Source: Capsicum annuum
Taxonomy: Eukaryota > Streptophyta > Magnoliopsida > Solanales > Solanaceae
Assembly (NCBI RefSeq): GCF_002878395.1
Contig: NC_061117.1
Coordinates: 224,782,597-224,846,596, forward strand
DNA: 64,000 bases
Reading direction: 5' to 3'
Below are positions 1-10,829 of the stretch, in pieces. The notes under the pieces are model-generated. The model ran no database searches. It was not told the DNA's origin and was given only the letters and a program-made list of their open reading frames with translations. Within the stretch, counting starts at the first letter, position 1, and every line of letters starts with the position of its first letter. The position numbers and the translations under genes were made by a program.

Positions 1-539
1 AAAAAAGATCCAATCTTTATCAAGAATTAAACCTACCCATAGGCCATATCATCAAATTATCAAACAAATTGAAAAAGAAAACATACCTCATTCACAAAAC
101 AAACCTTAAGCAAACAACATGGGTGAAGTGAAGCAATCATCATAGAGAAAAGCTAACTTTCAGACACAGCATATTCCAATTCAGTAAGCCCTTTTCTCTT
201 TATTGGCCACTAGCAGTGAAGAAGCCAGCTGAATAAAAAAATACTATAAAGAAGTCAAAAACAAAATTTCACATCAAGAGAATTTCAACAATCTTGATTT
301 TCAACATTGTTATAAAATTCGTAGAAGAATAATTAATATTGATATTTGTTGCTTGACTAATTGAGGAGTTGGTGGTAGATATTTTTTGTCAGCATTAAAC
401 AGTTCGATGGAAGTACAATAATCATCATTAACTCAATATTGTACTAGTCTTTTTAAATTTTATGGAAAAAAAAAATGACATTTTTTTTTTGTAAAAATAT
501 CTTTTGATCAAATTGGAAATTTAATAAAAAAATATCAGA

Positions 540-630
540 TCATGATCAGAGCGGGGCTATCGAAAATAGCCTCCCTACTTTTTCAAAAATAGCGGTATGA
601 GATTACATTGAGTTTGTTGTTGTTATATCA
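540..630 (+). repeat. TS-type SINE 3' fragment
   Basis: A stretch about a GGGCTATCGAAAATAGCC core leads into GAGATTACATTGAG and a TTG-repeat tail (TTTGTTGTTGTTAT). This is the layout of the 3' half of Solanaceae TS SINEs. It is diverged and short, with no target duplication visible. Confidence 0.45.
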
Positions 631-813
631 GATCATGATCTAAAATTTTATAGACGTTGTAAATGTTAGGACGATAATCTAATATTTTATTTGTAAAATT
701 GAACAATATTATCTTGTTGTAGTATTATTTATTAGGATCTGTTACGTTACTTTTTTTTTCTAGTATGTTTTTATCTTGATCAAAGATCTATTCAAAACAA
801 CCTCTCTATCTGA

Positions 814-1512
814 CTTCTGGAATAGACATAAGCTCTGCGTACACTATATTCTCACTTTCAGTGATAGAGCCAAAAATTTTATTGAGAGATTTCGAACTAA
901 CCAAAGAAATTCAACGTTTATTATAAATATATATATATAAAAATATTTTTAATCATGTAAAAATAATGTAATTTTTCATTGAATAGGTTTTAGATGAATC
1001 CCCTGAATGAAAAATGGCTCCATCCCTATCCACTTTATAATACTACACTAGATATGTTGTTGTTCTTCTTCTTCTTATTGTATTGAGTAATATATGTACG
1101 AACATTAGATATGAGTCTACCATTATTCGAAAGCATTCCAAGGTTATATTTGCACAAGTTTGAAAAATCACAATAAAACTTAAATAGTAGTCTAAAAAGG
1201 TATATTAACGTAAAGTAGACTAAAATCTCATAATATATTTGAGACCACATTAGCTTCTGGAATAGACGTAAGTTCTACGTATACTATATTCCCACTTTAT
1301 AGAATTACACTGAATATATTGTTGTTCTTATTGTATTGAGTAATATATATACCAACATTAGATATGAGTCTACCGTTATTCGAAAGCATTCCAAGGCCAA
1401 ATTTTGCATAAATTTAAAAAATTAATATAAAATCTAAATAGTAATAGAAAAAGATATATTTGCGTAAAGTAGACTAAGATCTTATCATATGTATGAGACC
1501 ACATTAGCTTAA
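814..1512 (+). repeat. Two diverged direct copies of a 230-440 bp repeat
   Basis: The block 814-1250 recurs at 1252-1512. Both start with CTTCTGGAATAGAC, pass through a TTGTTGTTCTT stretch, then AACATTAGATATGAGTCTACC and TTCGAAAGCATTCCAAGG, and end with GAGACCACATTAGCTT. The first copy has about 165 extra bases near 865-1025. The TTG stretches and CGTACACTATATTC text suggest TS SINE parts inside the unit. No coding potential is visible. Confidence 0.7.
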
Positions 1513-1983
1513 CTATAGAAAACTACCACGAATTTGGTGACGTGAATAAAATTCATCCATCTTTAACTATTAATCTTCATTTGAGTCTTAAAAATATAAA
1601 CGCCTATCATAAAAAGTGTATCCTCTTGAATGTGAATACAAATTAGTGAAATTAATTATTTTTAATATATAATATAATTTTTTTATTTTTTTTAAAAAGG
1701 CACACTGTTGGGGACCTTTGACTGTTACAGGAATGCCAATACCTAACTCATAAATATTGCATTTATTATTTTTAGCAAAAAAATGCCAACCTTTGGGCTT
1801 TGCCTATCTCCTTCATTAAATAATTTTCTACGTTATACTTTGAAATTCTTTTTGTGGTCCATAATTGACCATGTCATCTTATATTTCTCTTTTTGTATTT
1901 ACTTATTATTATCTTAAAATTGACTTTCTATTTTTTTTTTATGACGTCATATGTGTGTCATTTGCACTTGATCTGTTGATATA

Positions 1984-2115
1984 CCGCGTAGATCCGAATG
2001 ATTTATAGACGAAACACCAAACATATCCCAAACTACTCGCTCTGATGTACCTCGTAGATCCGAATGATTTATGAACGAAACAACAAACATATCCCAAACT
2101 ACTTGCTCTGATCAA
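1984..2115 (+). repeat. 66-bp direct tandem repeat, two copies
   Basis: Units 1984-2049 and 2050-2115 match at about 90 percent by eye (CGTAGATCCGAATGATTTAT, then CATATCCCAAACTACT). The period is 66 bp. The short open frames across it look incidental. The surrounding 1520-3120 is AT-rich with no gene that I can support. Confidence 0.75.
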
Positions 2116-3129
2116 TTGACTGATGGAAATAAATTGACTATCGAAGATATTCGTATTACTTCGTTTGTGTTGGTTTGTACACGTATGCATGAGTTATATC
2201 GAATACTCGATAAGTTATGGACCACTTCAAATCTTTGTTTCGAGAGGGTAAATCAACTCTGCAAATATCGATAGAAACTTGAACTCTTGTATAGGTATGC
2301 AATTTCAAAAAGAACAACAATTAAAATAGATAGTCCATATTGATATCAGATCTATTTTAAAGTTTCGATCTTTTTATTTTTTTGACCATTTCTTCGGTAA
2401 AGTCTCCCAACTATATTTGAAAATGTTAACCCTTATAAAAGTCTAAAAGTTTTTTTCCCCACATTGTAATTAGTCATTGATCATTTACGATAAAATAATT
2501 GAAATCTCTTTCATCTAAAGCAAAAATTTTGGGTTCAAGCGTTTCATATGGTATGTACTCATTTAACTTTATTTCTTTTTTAGCCGGAAAGAGTCAAACT
2601 TATTTTTTTAATACATGAAAAATATCTCTCTATGTATCTTTCATTCATCTATTGGTCCAAAAATACGTCTCAAACTAACACGCTCTTGTTTTTTTATTCC
2701 TTTTTATAAAGGCAATTTGTCTAAACTTTTTTGTACATTCGTGTAATACTTTTAAAAGTGATTAGTGAATATTGATCTCAAACTAGTACAGTGATTAAGC
2801 GTTCATTGATCCTTAATTAACGGTAGTTACAATTCTTCTGCTGAAGTTGATTGCTACATCTATTCAATCAAATTTATTGTACACACTAAGGCTCGTGAGC
2901 TAATTTTTGAGGTTGAGATAACTCAAAATTCATTTATTTTCAGTGTATCGAAGTTAGACTCGTTCTCGGTCTTGATGTCAGACGCCATATTATGTTATAC
3001 ACGCTCTAGTTAACTGTGAATGCATTTGTTCTAACACTTGCACTCGCCAAATGTATCATTTCATTTTCATTCCACATCTAAGGTAAAGGAGTATTCTTGT
3101 GTGTAGTGAGTGATCTTCAGAAAATGACG

Positions 3130-3228
3130 CTCGATGCATGCCGGTCCTAAGGTAAGGTCCGTGTACACTCTCTCCTCCCCAGATCCCTGTATAGGACTAT
3201 ATTGGGTTGTTGATGTAAGGCACACAAT
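3130..3228 (+). repeat. TS-type SINE fragment
   Basis: It reads GGTAAGGTCCGTGTACAC, then CTCCCCAGATCC, then ATATTGGGTTGTTGATG. This is a diverged copy of the TS SINE order: GTAAGGTCTGCGTACAC, CTCCCCAGACCCC, and ATACTGGGTTGTTG. Confidence 0.6.
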
Positions 3229-3930
3229 AGAAGTAAAGGTAGCCCTTTCAGTCACCCACCAGATCATGAAAATGAGGCTCATACAGATCAACATGTAGCC
3301 GGATAACGAGAGCAACACATCAATCTCTATTCTGCAAACACATTTCTAGAGGTAGCTACCCAGAATGCAACAACAAAACTTAAAAGCAACTTAGAAAACG
3401 TTTAACAAGTGGTGTTGGCCACCCGAATTTAAAGATGAAACATCTAGTTGAATATTTAGGACTTCCAGCCATTTTTTGCTTGACATTATTTTCGACAAGG
3501 ATAAGCAATTGCTACTATATCGGTGTAACCCGTCTGCAGGGAAATAGTTAACATCAAGAACTTAAAGCAAGTCATCTCCCCTCCCCTCCAAAAGCATGCC
3601 TGCATCTTAATTAACTGGTTCCCAGCAAAAGCATCCTTTTTACTTGTGACGATGAGTTACTATGCAGATGGAGTGATTCTCGGCTTCTCGCTGTCCTATC
3701 CTATGTTCAGATTCATCACTAAGCTAAGTGTCAAAAGTATTTTTACAACTTCCACGGCAACAGTTACTTTCCTGGAAAACAAAATAATTTACTGCTATGT
3801 TTGACGTCTTTATGGGAGGAAAAGTGTAAACAGATTGAATGGCTAAGCTTAAAGAAGCCAAATAAGGATATGATCGTAGGAACCAAAATCGAAATCATTA
3901 TGATTTAATATTACTAGCATAACTCTTGCA

Positions 3931-4045
3931 ACAACAACATACCCAGTGTAATCCCAAAAGTGAGGTCAAAAAGGGTAGACACAGACCTTACCCCTATCTC
4001 GTTGAGATAGAGAGGCTGTTTTCGATAGACCCTCAGCTTGAAGAA
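3931..4045 (-). repeat. TS-type SINE
   Basis: Read on the minus strand it ends in a TTG tail (plus-strand CAACAACAACATACCCAGTG). It contains the usual GACCTTACCCCTATCT, GAGAGGCTGTTTTCGATAG and ACCCTCAGCTTG segments. The 5' tRNA-like head is not seen, so this is probably a 3' fragment. Confidence 0.75.
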
Positions 4046-4264
4046 AGCCAAAGCCTTCATCATATGTGAGAAAGGTTGTCAGATGCGATGCCACTGAAGT
4101 CCAACTTATGAGAAGGCTTCAACAGATAGCATCATTTGAATCTCTGTTCTTAATTGACAATCATCGGGCACTAGAATGACTCTTGCGAAATTGCTTAATA
4201 GGATTCCACCTCGTGCCCATCCTATCCCTCTCTTTTAGAAAAGCAAACACATAAAGCCAACAGC

Positions 4265-4335
4265 AGCAATAACTATGCCTCAATCACAAAAAGTTGGGAT
4301 CGGCCATATGAGTCCTTACTGCTTCATTTAAGCAA
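4265..4335 (-). repeat. Au-like SINE fragment
   Basis: On the minus strand it reads GGACTCATATGGCCGATCCC, AACTTTTTGTGATTGAGGCA, TAGTTATTG. This is the 3' end typical of Au-type plant SINEs (GGCCGACCCCAACTTGTTTGGGACTGAGGC). Confidence 0.6.
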
Positions 4336-4439
4336 ACACAGAACAAGCTAAAAAAAGAGAATGCAACTCCAATATACTTCTATGATCAATTGGTGGCATA
4401 AAGAAAGTGAAGCATATGATCCACTTAATTCAAAAAAAT

Positions 4440-4535
4440 AACAACAACTAAGCCCGAGTCCCAAACAAGTTGGGGTCGGCTATCTGAATCTCAATTCTCT
4501 CATTTAAGTTCATTTCATAACAACAACATACTAAA
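4440..4535 (-). repeat. Au-like SINE fragment
   Basis: A second copy of the Au-type 3' end on the minus strand: GATAGCCGACCCCAACTTGT, TTGGGACTCGGGCTTAGTTG, TTGTTAT. It lies 100 bp from the previous fragment and in the same orientation, both in the 3' flank of the complex I gene. Confidence 0.65.
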
Positions 4536-4760
4536 TAATGCATTGTCAACTCATCATTATTAGCAAGTCACTAGAGGCCAAGCCACGATTCATAGCAAAA
4601 CAAACAATCGTAATAAGTCGGTAACCACAGACTGATTATTAAAGATATCACTTTTAACAAAGTTTTGTCATATTGAAGAGAGAAATGCCCATTGGTTTCA
4701 AAACATCTCAGGGAACCACAAAAAGTAATCCAGAAGAACCAGAAAATTAAAGGGAAGCAG

Positions 4761-6163
4761 TTAAATCTTGTACTTGGCTTTGGCTACCTCTCCTTCATTT
4801 GGGAAAAAACCCATGAGCCTGCCTGCAGAATTCTGGTAAGCGTACATGAAACCACCCATTAGCCCAATCAAACCTCCGGTAACCATCGATGGCCCCCTAA
4901 TCCCTGGCCTTATTCCTGCCAGAAATTGAAACTTTATCAATAACAAAGGAGATAACTTGTTTATGTGAGCAGAAGCAGAACTAGGATCTGAACTTTACGG
5001 GCATAATAAGGAAGATTCCGGTAAGTTGACTGTCAATTAGAAAATATGAAACTGCTCCGTTCACTTTTACTTATCACATTTCATTTCTCGCTTCTAGAGA
5101 GTCAAACTATGTATACTTTGAACAACATTTTAAGATGTATTATTTATCAGATTAATATAAGCAGAATTGAAACTTAATACTACCTTTGTCCATTAATACT
5201 TGTCCACTTTACTAAAACTAAATGCCCAAAAACAATTGTCCGGTTTAGAAAATCAATGGATAATTTACCCTTTTTCACCCATTTTATCCTTGTTATTAAA
5301 TACTATTTCTTGGCCACAGTTGGCAACTATGTCCTCCAATCATAAAATTGAACAAGTGAACGCACAACCTCCTACATGAAAAATCTCAAGCTATTTGTCA
5401 GGTCCCTGTTCAACTTTATGATGGTTTATGTGCCTATTTGTATACACTCAAAGTTAGAGCGCATAGATACCAGTTGAAGCCAACCTAAACAGTATGTTTA
5501 TGATGTATCATGCCTTAAATTAGTCTAACTAACTTTAGCTCCATTAGCCAAATTGACTCTCAAAAGAGGAAACATTAGCTAAATTGATTCTCAAAAAATG
5601 AAACATGACAAGTAAAAGTGAACATAGCAACATTAGCTGAATTGACTCTCGGAAAACGAAACATAACAAGTAAAAGTGAACAAAGCCTAAATTAACTCTC
5701 AAAAAATAGGAAATATTAGCTAAATTAACTCTCGAAAAGCTAAACATGAGTAAAAGTGAACAAAGCCTAAATTGAATCTCGAAAAAGAAACATTTGCTAA
5801 ATTGACTCTCGAAAAATCATCGAAACATAACAAGTAAAAGTGAACAGAGCCTAAATTGACTCTCAAAAAAAGGAAATATTAGCTAAATTGACTATCGACA
5901 AACGAAACACGACAAGTAAAAGTGAACAAAAGCCAGTAGCTTTTAGAGGATCCAATTAACCAATTCGAACTGATTTGCGATTTGAGCTTCAAACTGAGAC
6001 AAAATTTACCGGATAGGTAACCGACGGTGACGGAAATGCCGGTGATAGTGGTAAGACGGAGGTAATCGAGCGTATTGAAATTAGCAACGGTTTTAGTAAA
6101 TGCTGGATTCCGATCTACTACTGGATATTCCGGCTTCGCCGATGCTGTTATGTCTGTGTTCAT
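4761..6163 (-). CDS. NUXM: Mitochondrial complex I 20.9 kDa-type subunit
   Basis: Two exons, 6163-6010 and 4915-4761, give 102 residues. The start is the ATG at 6163 (MNTDITAS); upstream codons in frame are not ATG. The donor is CCG|GTAAAT and the acceptor GGCAG|GAATAAG; the join restores SGIRPGIRGPSMVTGG. The protein has a glycine-rich hydrophobic stretch (VTGGLIGLMGGFMYAYQ, about residues 58-74) that should span or touch the inner membrane, and a conserved SAGRLMGFFPNEGEV near the C terminus. Length and sequence fit the NADH:ubiquinone oxidoreductase 21 kDa-type subunit (Arabidopsis At4g16450 family), an accessory subunit of respiratory complex I. The 1.1-kb intron carries a minisatellite. 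The gene is divergent from the PP2C gene starting at 6473. Confidence 0.9.
5536..5935 (-). repeat. Imperfect minisatellite in the complex I gene intron
   Basis: Short units of the form TTAGCTAAATTGACTCTC, then GAAAAACGAAACATAACAAG, then TAAAAGTGAACAAAGCC recur at least seven times, with spacing about 45-75 bp. Units differ by small indels. No reading frame is conserved through the units, so it is intronic repeat DNA rather than coding sequence. Confidence 0.75.
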
Positions 6164-6276
6164 CTTCACTCTTAGCTGGATCCTTTTCGGGTCACTCGCC
6201 GCCGGCAGATACTCTGATGAATTTTACAATCGGGAAAAAAAAAAAGGGAAATTTCAGTTTCTGTATAGGTTGGTAA

Positions 6277-6350
6277 TGGGCTGACCCGTTTTGATTAATA
6301 AGGCCTTTTGTATTGGTAGTGGCCCATTCAGAAGGCCGGCCACTGGCCCA
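6277..6350. promoter_or_regulatory. Cluster of site II (TGGGCY) elements in a shared promoter
   Basis: TGGGCT at 6277-6282 and GGCCCA at 6321-6326 and 6345-6350 lie 115-190 bp upstream of the complex I start codon and 120-200 bp upstream of the PP2C start codon. Site II motifs bound by TCP factors are known to be enriched in promoters of plant oxidative phosphorylation genes. The motifs are seen directly; the regulatory role is inferred. Confidence 0.55.
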
Positions 6351-6472
6351 ATTTGTCTAACCGCTTTGTCCACTAAAATTGGGGCCAGTCTTCATATTGT
6401 TGTTTATATTCATACTAATCACAATTCCAATTCCAGCTTGTTGCTGTTTCCTCACTATTTTCGCTGATCAAC

Positions 6473-6506
6473 ATGACTCGACCTAGGTAATTTCTCTCTC
6501 TATCTT

Positions 6507-6546
<40 letters not shown>

Positions 6547-9500
6547 AATATACTACCAGCTTTCGAAATTTTGAAGAAGAAACAAAGAGTAAAAAGGTAT
6601 TTTTTTTTTCTTTTTCATACGCAAAGATACGAAACAACAGATGATAGTTTGGAGTATTTTGTTTTTTTTGGATTATTTATGGCCTGCTTTGTTGGGATTA
6701 TTATGAAAACTATGGTTGGGATTAACAATTCGAATTCTAAGGTTGAACCTGAATTAGTAGGGTTGAGTGAAGAAGTGTTAAAAAGGTTGCATTCTCTTCC
6801 CAACGAAACAACAATGCCTAGCCCCATTCGAACACAAAATTGTCACTTTGCTACGTCCGAAGGAAGAAGATTATATCAGGAGGATCAAGTAACATGTGAC
6901 GTTAATCTTACGTTTCCTTTGTTAGGTAATACTAATGTTTATTCGTTTGCACTGTCCAAACACACATAAATTCGTGTATTAGCTGATACACTTTACTTGA
7001 CTATGATATAGGGAGTGACGGCCTTGAAGATGTGAAGGTTGGCGCGGTGGCAGTCTTTGATGGTCATATGGGATGTGTTGCTAGTGAGATGGCTGCTAAT
7101 GGGTTTTTGGATAAGCTCATGCTCAAGCACAATAGCAGTATTGAACAATCTTCTAACGCCAAGGAATTACTAAAATCTTCATTAGTAACAACCATTCATG
7201 ATATTGATGCAGAATTCTCCGAGGCAAGTACACAACTTGCCATATTTTCTCTTCTTTTCAGTTTGAATTTTCACTTTTTAATGACTTGGTTGTTCACATT
7301 CTGTAGGTTGCTTTAGAAAATAATATTTATTCGGGGTCGACTGCAGTTGTTGCTCTCATACATGACAATCATGTTTTAGTTGCAAATGTTGGTGATTCAA
7401 AGGTTTTTCTTTGCTCTCAGAAAAATATATCCCATGAAGCCGGTGAGAGTGCTATTTTCTTCTCTTTTGTTGTTATATCCCTTCTACTCACATATATGAG
7501 TATGATACTTCTCTGTTTTCCTTATTTTCATAGTGATTTTTTGAAAGGAATATTTAAGATCCCTTAGAAAGATAGTAACAATACAATAAGGATTTTATGG
7601 AGAAGGACCACATCAAAGCACACCGTGAGTTTGAAATCTGACCAAGCACAAAAAAGCGTAGTAATTAAGTGGAGAAGGGATAAAGGGGCGGAGCCATTAT
7701 TCACCTAGTTTCAAACCTTGCTTCATTGGCCTTTGGAGATTTCTTGGTTAAAACAAAGTCTTTATATTAGATCACTGTTTTATGCTTCCAACTTGTAACT
7801 CATTGACTAATAGGGGCCAAAAAATGAAAGAAAGAAGCAGAAAGATTGACGTTAATCACTTGCAAAAAGGGGGGAAAACAAGGAGATAATACAAGATCGA
7901 AGTTAATATTGTTGTAAACTTGGCTGATCTTTGTAGTTGTTGATTGTCTTTGCCCTGTGGTCGGGATGCGCCTTGTAATCTCTATATTTAAGGTCTTCTG
8001 ATACCTTATTATGCTAAAATAGTCTAGGGTTCGTACTGGCAGTAGTAGTACTAGAGTTATCCCCGGGGATCGGATGATACTGTACATTATAGTTTCTCAA
8101 ATACCACATCGCCAAGACTCTAGATGTTTATGTTTTTAGCATTATTTAAGTATTGCAGGTTACAACTACTGCTGTTGAAATTTTAGATGTTAATACAGTA
8201 TTCTGATTTGTGTTCCGAGATATCACCGTGTAGATGCTGCTTCTTTGGGTGGTCTTTTCGCCAAGGAGTTGACAAGAGATCATAATGCACATAGCTCGGA
8301 TGAGAGGGCTAGGATTGAGGCTTCTGGAGGTGTATTTACATTCGTCCGTAATTTTACTCCTCTCCTCAATGGTCACTTTCCCATGACTCGAGCTATTGGC
8401 GATGTTCCTTTGAAAAGGTACACTTTCTAGGAAGACAGTTAATCTTTTCAATGTATTGTATTTCCTGTTTCATGATTATATACGCTTGTGTATTTGATGC
8501 ACATAACATGTTAATATCATATGTGACGTATACTGAAGTTATATTGTTATAATATTGACTAGTAACACAAAATAGGAATATTTGTGAGTATAGGGGTGAA
8601 AGTAGACTAGGCGTGTGTGGCTTGTGGGCTACGTGCTTGCCGACTTGCAAGCCTTTTTTATGAGTATATTTTTGTAATAATACAAACACCAGGATGGTTC
8701 TTATTGCCCTCGCCGTTATGTTTTTGAATAGCTCAGATGTTTTGACCCTTTCCCCTATATGCAACAATGAAAATAAACCCGCCACATTATAATGAATCTT
8801 CTTCTCTGCAAATTATCTTATGTTAGGCATGTGTTATGTACTGCAGTCTATCAAAAGCAAGTCAGTTTCAAGCCTGTTGTGTTCTCCACAACATTTTTCT
8901 AGCCTCTGCATATTGTTCGTGGTATTTTGCTTTATTAACAGCTTGTACCATGAATTTACAGACAACTTCATATCCCGGAAGCAGGGAATCTGCCATATTT
9001 CTCATGGATCTTCAAATTTTCTTGTCATTTGAGGACTTGAACTATAGGTTGACCTTACAAATTTCCCTATCAAATAAAGTCCTCCACCCCCACCCCCACC
9101 CCCACCCCCCCACCCGGAATTTTATATATTCCACTTTGATATGTATATTCCGCTTCATAATATTCCTTACACTTTGCAATTTGGAAAATCTTCACCAAAG
9201 AGAGGTTATCACGCCATTGATGTACCATATTGTCTTACACCATTTCACATCTTTATTCTAATGTGATTTTGTTTTTCATATCTGTTTCCTAACAGCCACA
9301 CCATTTTAACCAGCAACTGCTTTTGTGCTCCCCTGCTTTGCATTAATTACTTTCTTAGTTTCTTCCATTAGTCCTCCTTTTCATCGTTGTATCTCCCGTA
9401 CCACTTAAATAGGTGGCTTTTATAATGAAACTTCAATATTCTCACATTGAAAACTGTTTCTTTCTCGCGGTGTATTATTCTTTACTTTCACATGCTGAAT

Positions 9501-10038
9501 TTTCCACTATTCTATGATCTTCTGGAATTGTGTTAATACCTATAGTGCGTACCTGAATATCTCTTATTGGTTGGGATAAAATATATAGTATTGCAAACCT
9601 TTGAAGTGTAAGTCATAGGGATCATTGGACTGAACTTTGCAAGACTAAGAAAGCTTCTTGAAAGCTCATCACTTGGTTTTTTTAACGTACAGGCCCATCT
9701 CTTACTTGGTTTGCAACTCTTGTTGATTGCAATAGTAGTAGTGGTACAAATGTTGATTTTTTAATTTGTGGATAATTTTGTAAGTGTTGATGGAAATGCT
9801 GTGCTATTTTTTCAGATATGGCATCATAGCTGATCCTGAGATCACTGATTGGCTATCTTTAACATCAAAGGACAAGTTTTTGGTGGTGTCATCTGATGGA
9901 ATACTTCATAGGTCAACTCCTCAGCAAGTCTGTGATTTTCTAAATGAAGTAGAGGACCATTCAGATCCATCATTATTGGCTCAACAACTCATTCAGAAAG
10001 CATATTTTCATCGCCGGCTTCATTTTTACTGCTGGTAA
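6473..10038 (+). CDS. PP2C-type protein phosphatase, C-terminally truncated
   Basis: Six exons splice in frame: 6473-6486, 6627-6925, 7012-7223, 7307-7442, 8234-8417 and 9816-10038, giving 355 residues. Start is the ATG at 6473 (MTRPR). Residues about 14-31 (YFVFFGLFMACFVGIIM) form one membrane segment, so the enzyme is probably membrane-anchored. PP2C motifs follow in order: RRLYQED (85-91), VFDGHMG (119-125), SGSTA (184-188), VANVGDSK (200-207), MTRAIGD (271-277) and VVSSDG (305-310). PP2Cs remove phosphate from Ser/Thr using two metal ions held by such Asp residues. Intron 3 uses a GC donor (GAG|GCAAGT). The last motif with the DN pair is missing because from about 10003 the reading frame enters hairpin sequence and stops. 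The acceptor at 8233 is weak. Resembles the Arabidopsis PP2C 50/51 group. It could equally be a decayed gene that happens to stay open. Confidence 0.62.
6512..6545. repeat. (AT)n microsatellite in intron 1 of the PP2C gene
   Basis: An almost pure TA dinucleotide run of about 34 bp (TATGTATATATATATATATA and on to ATTG). Confidence 0.9.
9085..9116. repeat. C-rich CCCCCA microsatellite in intron 5 of the PP2C gene
   Basis: About five CCACCC/CACCCC units in a row. The G-rich strand could in principle form a G-quadruplex. No function is evident. Confidence 0.8.
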
Positions 10039-10448
10039 TGGAGCTTGCTTCATATCATATGTGGGTTTTTTTTCAAACATCAAAACTTTTTTAACATATT
10101 TTACTTTTTTTTTTTTTTTTTTCATTTTAGCTGAGGAGCCATGGGAGAAAGACTTCATTGTAGACCGAAGGTTGGGATCTGGGCATTTCGGAGAATTTCT
10201 TCAATACTAGAGTTGTGTGGTCAGTTCGGTTTTTCAAAAGTCATGATTCTCCGAAATGCCCAGATCCCAACCTTCGGTCTACAATGAAGTCTTTCTCCCA
10301 TGGCTCCTCAGCTAAAATGAAAAAACAAAAAACAAAAATCAGGTAAAATATGTTAAAAAAGTTTTGATGTTTGAAAAAAAAATGGAGCACATATAATATG
10401 AAGCAAGCTCCATTACCGGTAGTAAAAATGAAGCCGGCGATGAAAATA
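10003..10448. repeat. Long inverted repeat (hairpin) of a kinase-gene exon pair
   Basis: Arm 10003-10196 is repeated in reverse at 10246-10448 with a 49-bp loop. The 74 bp of stem nearest the loop are identical; further out there are a few substitutions and small indels, mostly in T-rich runs. Each arm holds two exon-like pieces separated by an intron-like T-rich stretch ending in CATTTTAG: a signal-peptide-like piece on the outside (IFIAGFIFTTGNGACFILY in arm 2 read on the minus strand) and AEEPWEKDFIVDRRLGSGHF on the inside. The latter has the start of a kinase glycine loop (GSGHFGE). The PP2C stop codon at 10036-10038 lies in arm 1. Confidence 0.9.
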
Positions 10449-10829
10449 GCTGTCAAGAGAGCACAACCTAAGATAACTTGGCTGGAAAACAGTGTTCGTG
10501 TGCTGTGAAACTAGGAAGGAACTAGTGACGAAAGGAAATGATTTTTTGGTTCATGGGTAATGAGGAGAAAATGGCGAGCTTTGTGGGATACTAGCTAGTG
10601 TTTAAATAGAGCCTATCTAGGGTACTCTTTCATTTAGAGGTGTCAACGGGCCAGGCCAACCCGGAACCGGCCCTCCCATTTTAAACGGGTTGCGGGTCGA
10701 TTAAGGGCTGGGTTTGACGTTAACCGGGCCGGCCAAGTCAAACAGTAAAAAAATTAAAATCCACCCTAACTCGGTCCACTTAATCCAACCGAATTAAAAA
10801 TCGGTCAAACCCGTTTAAAAAATAAAGAA

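Noticed and set aside
2071..2274. 67-codon plus-strand frame
   Set aside because: Half of it lies in a 66-bp tandem repeat and the rest shows no domain, signal or conserved neighbour.
7485..8010. Possible extra exon or insertion in PP2C intron 4, absent from copy B
   Set aside because: No frame with PP2C similarity and no clean terminal repeats or target duplication were found; copy B may simply have lost it.
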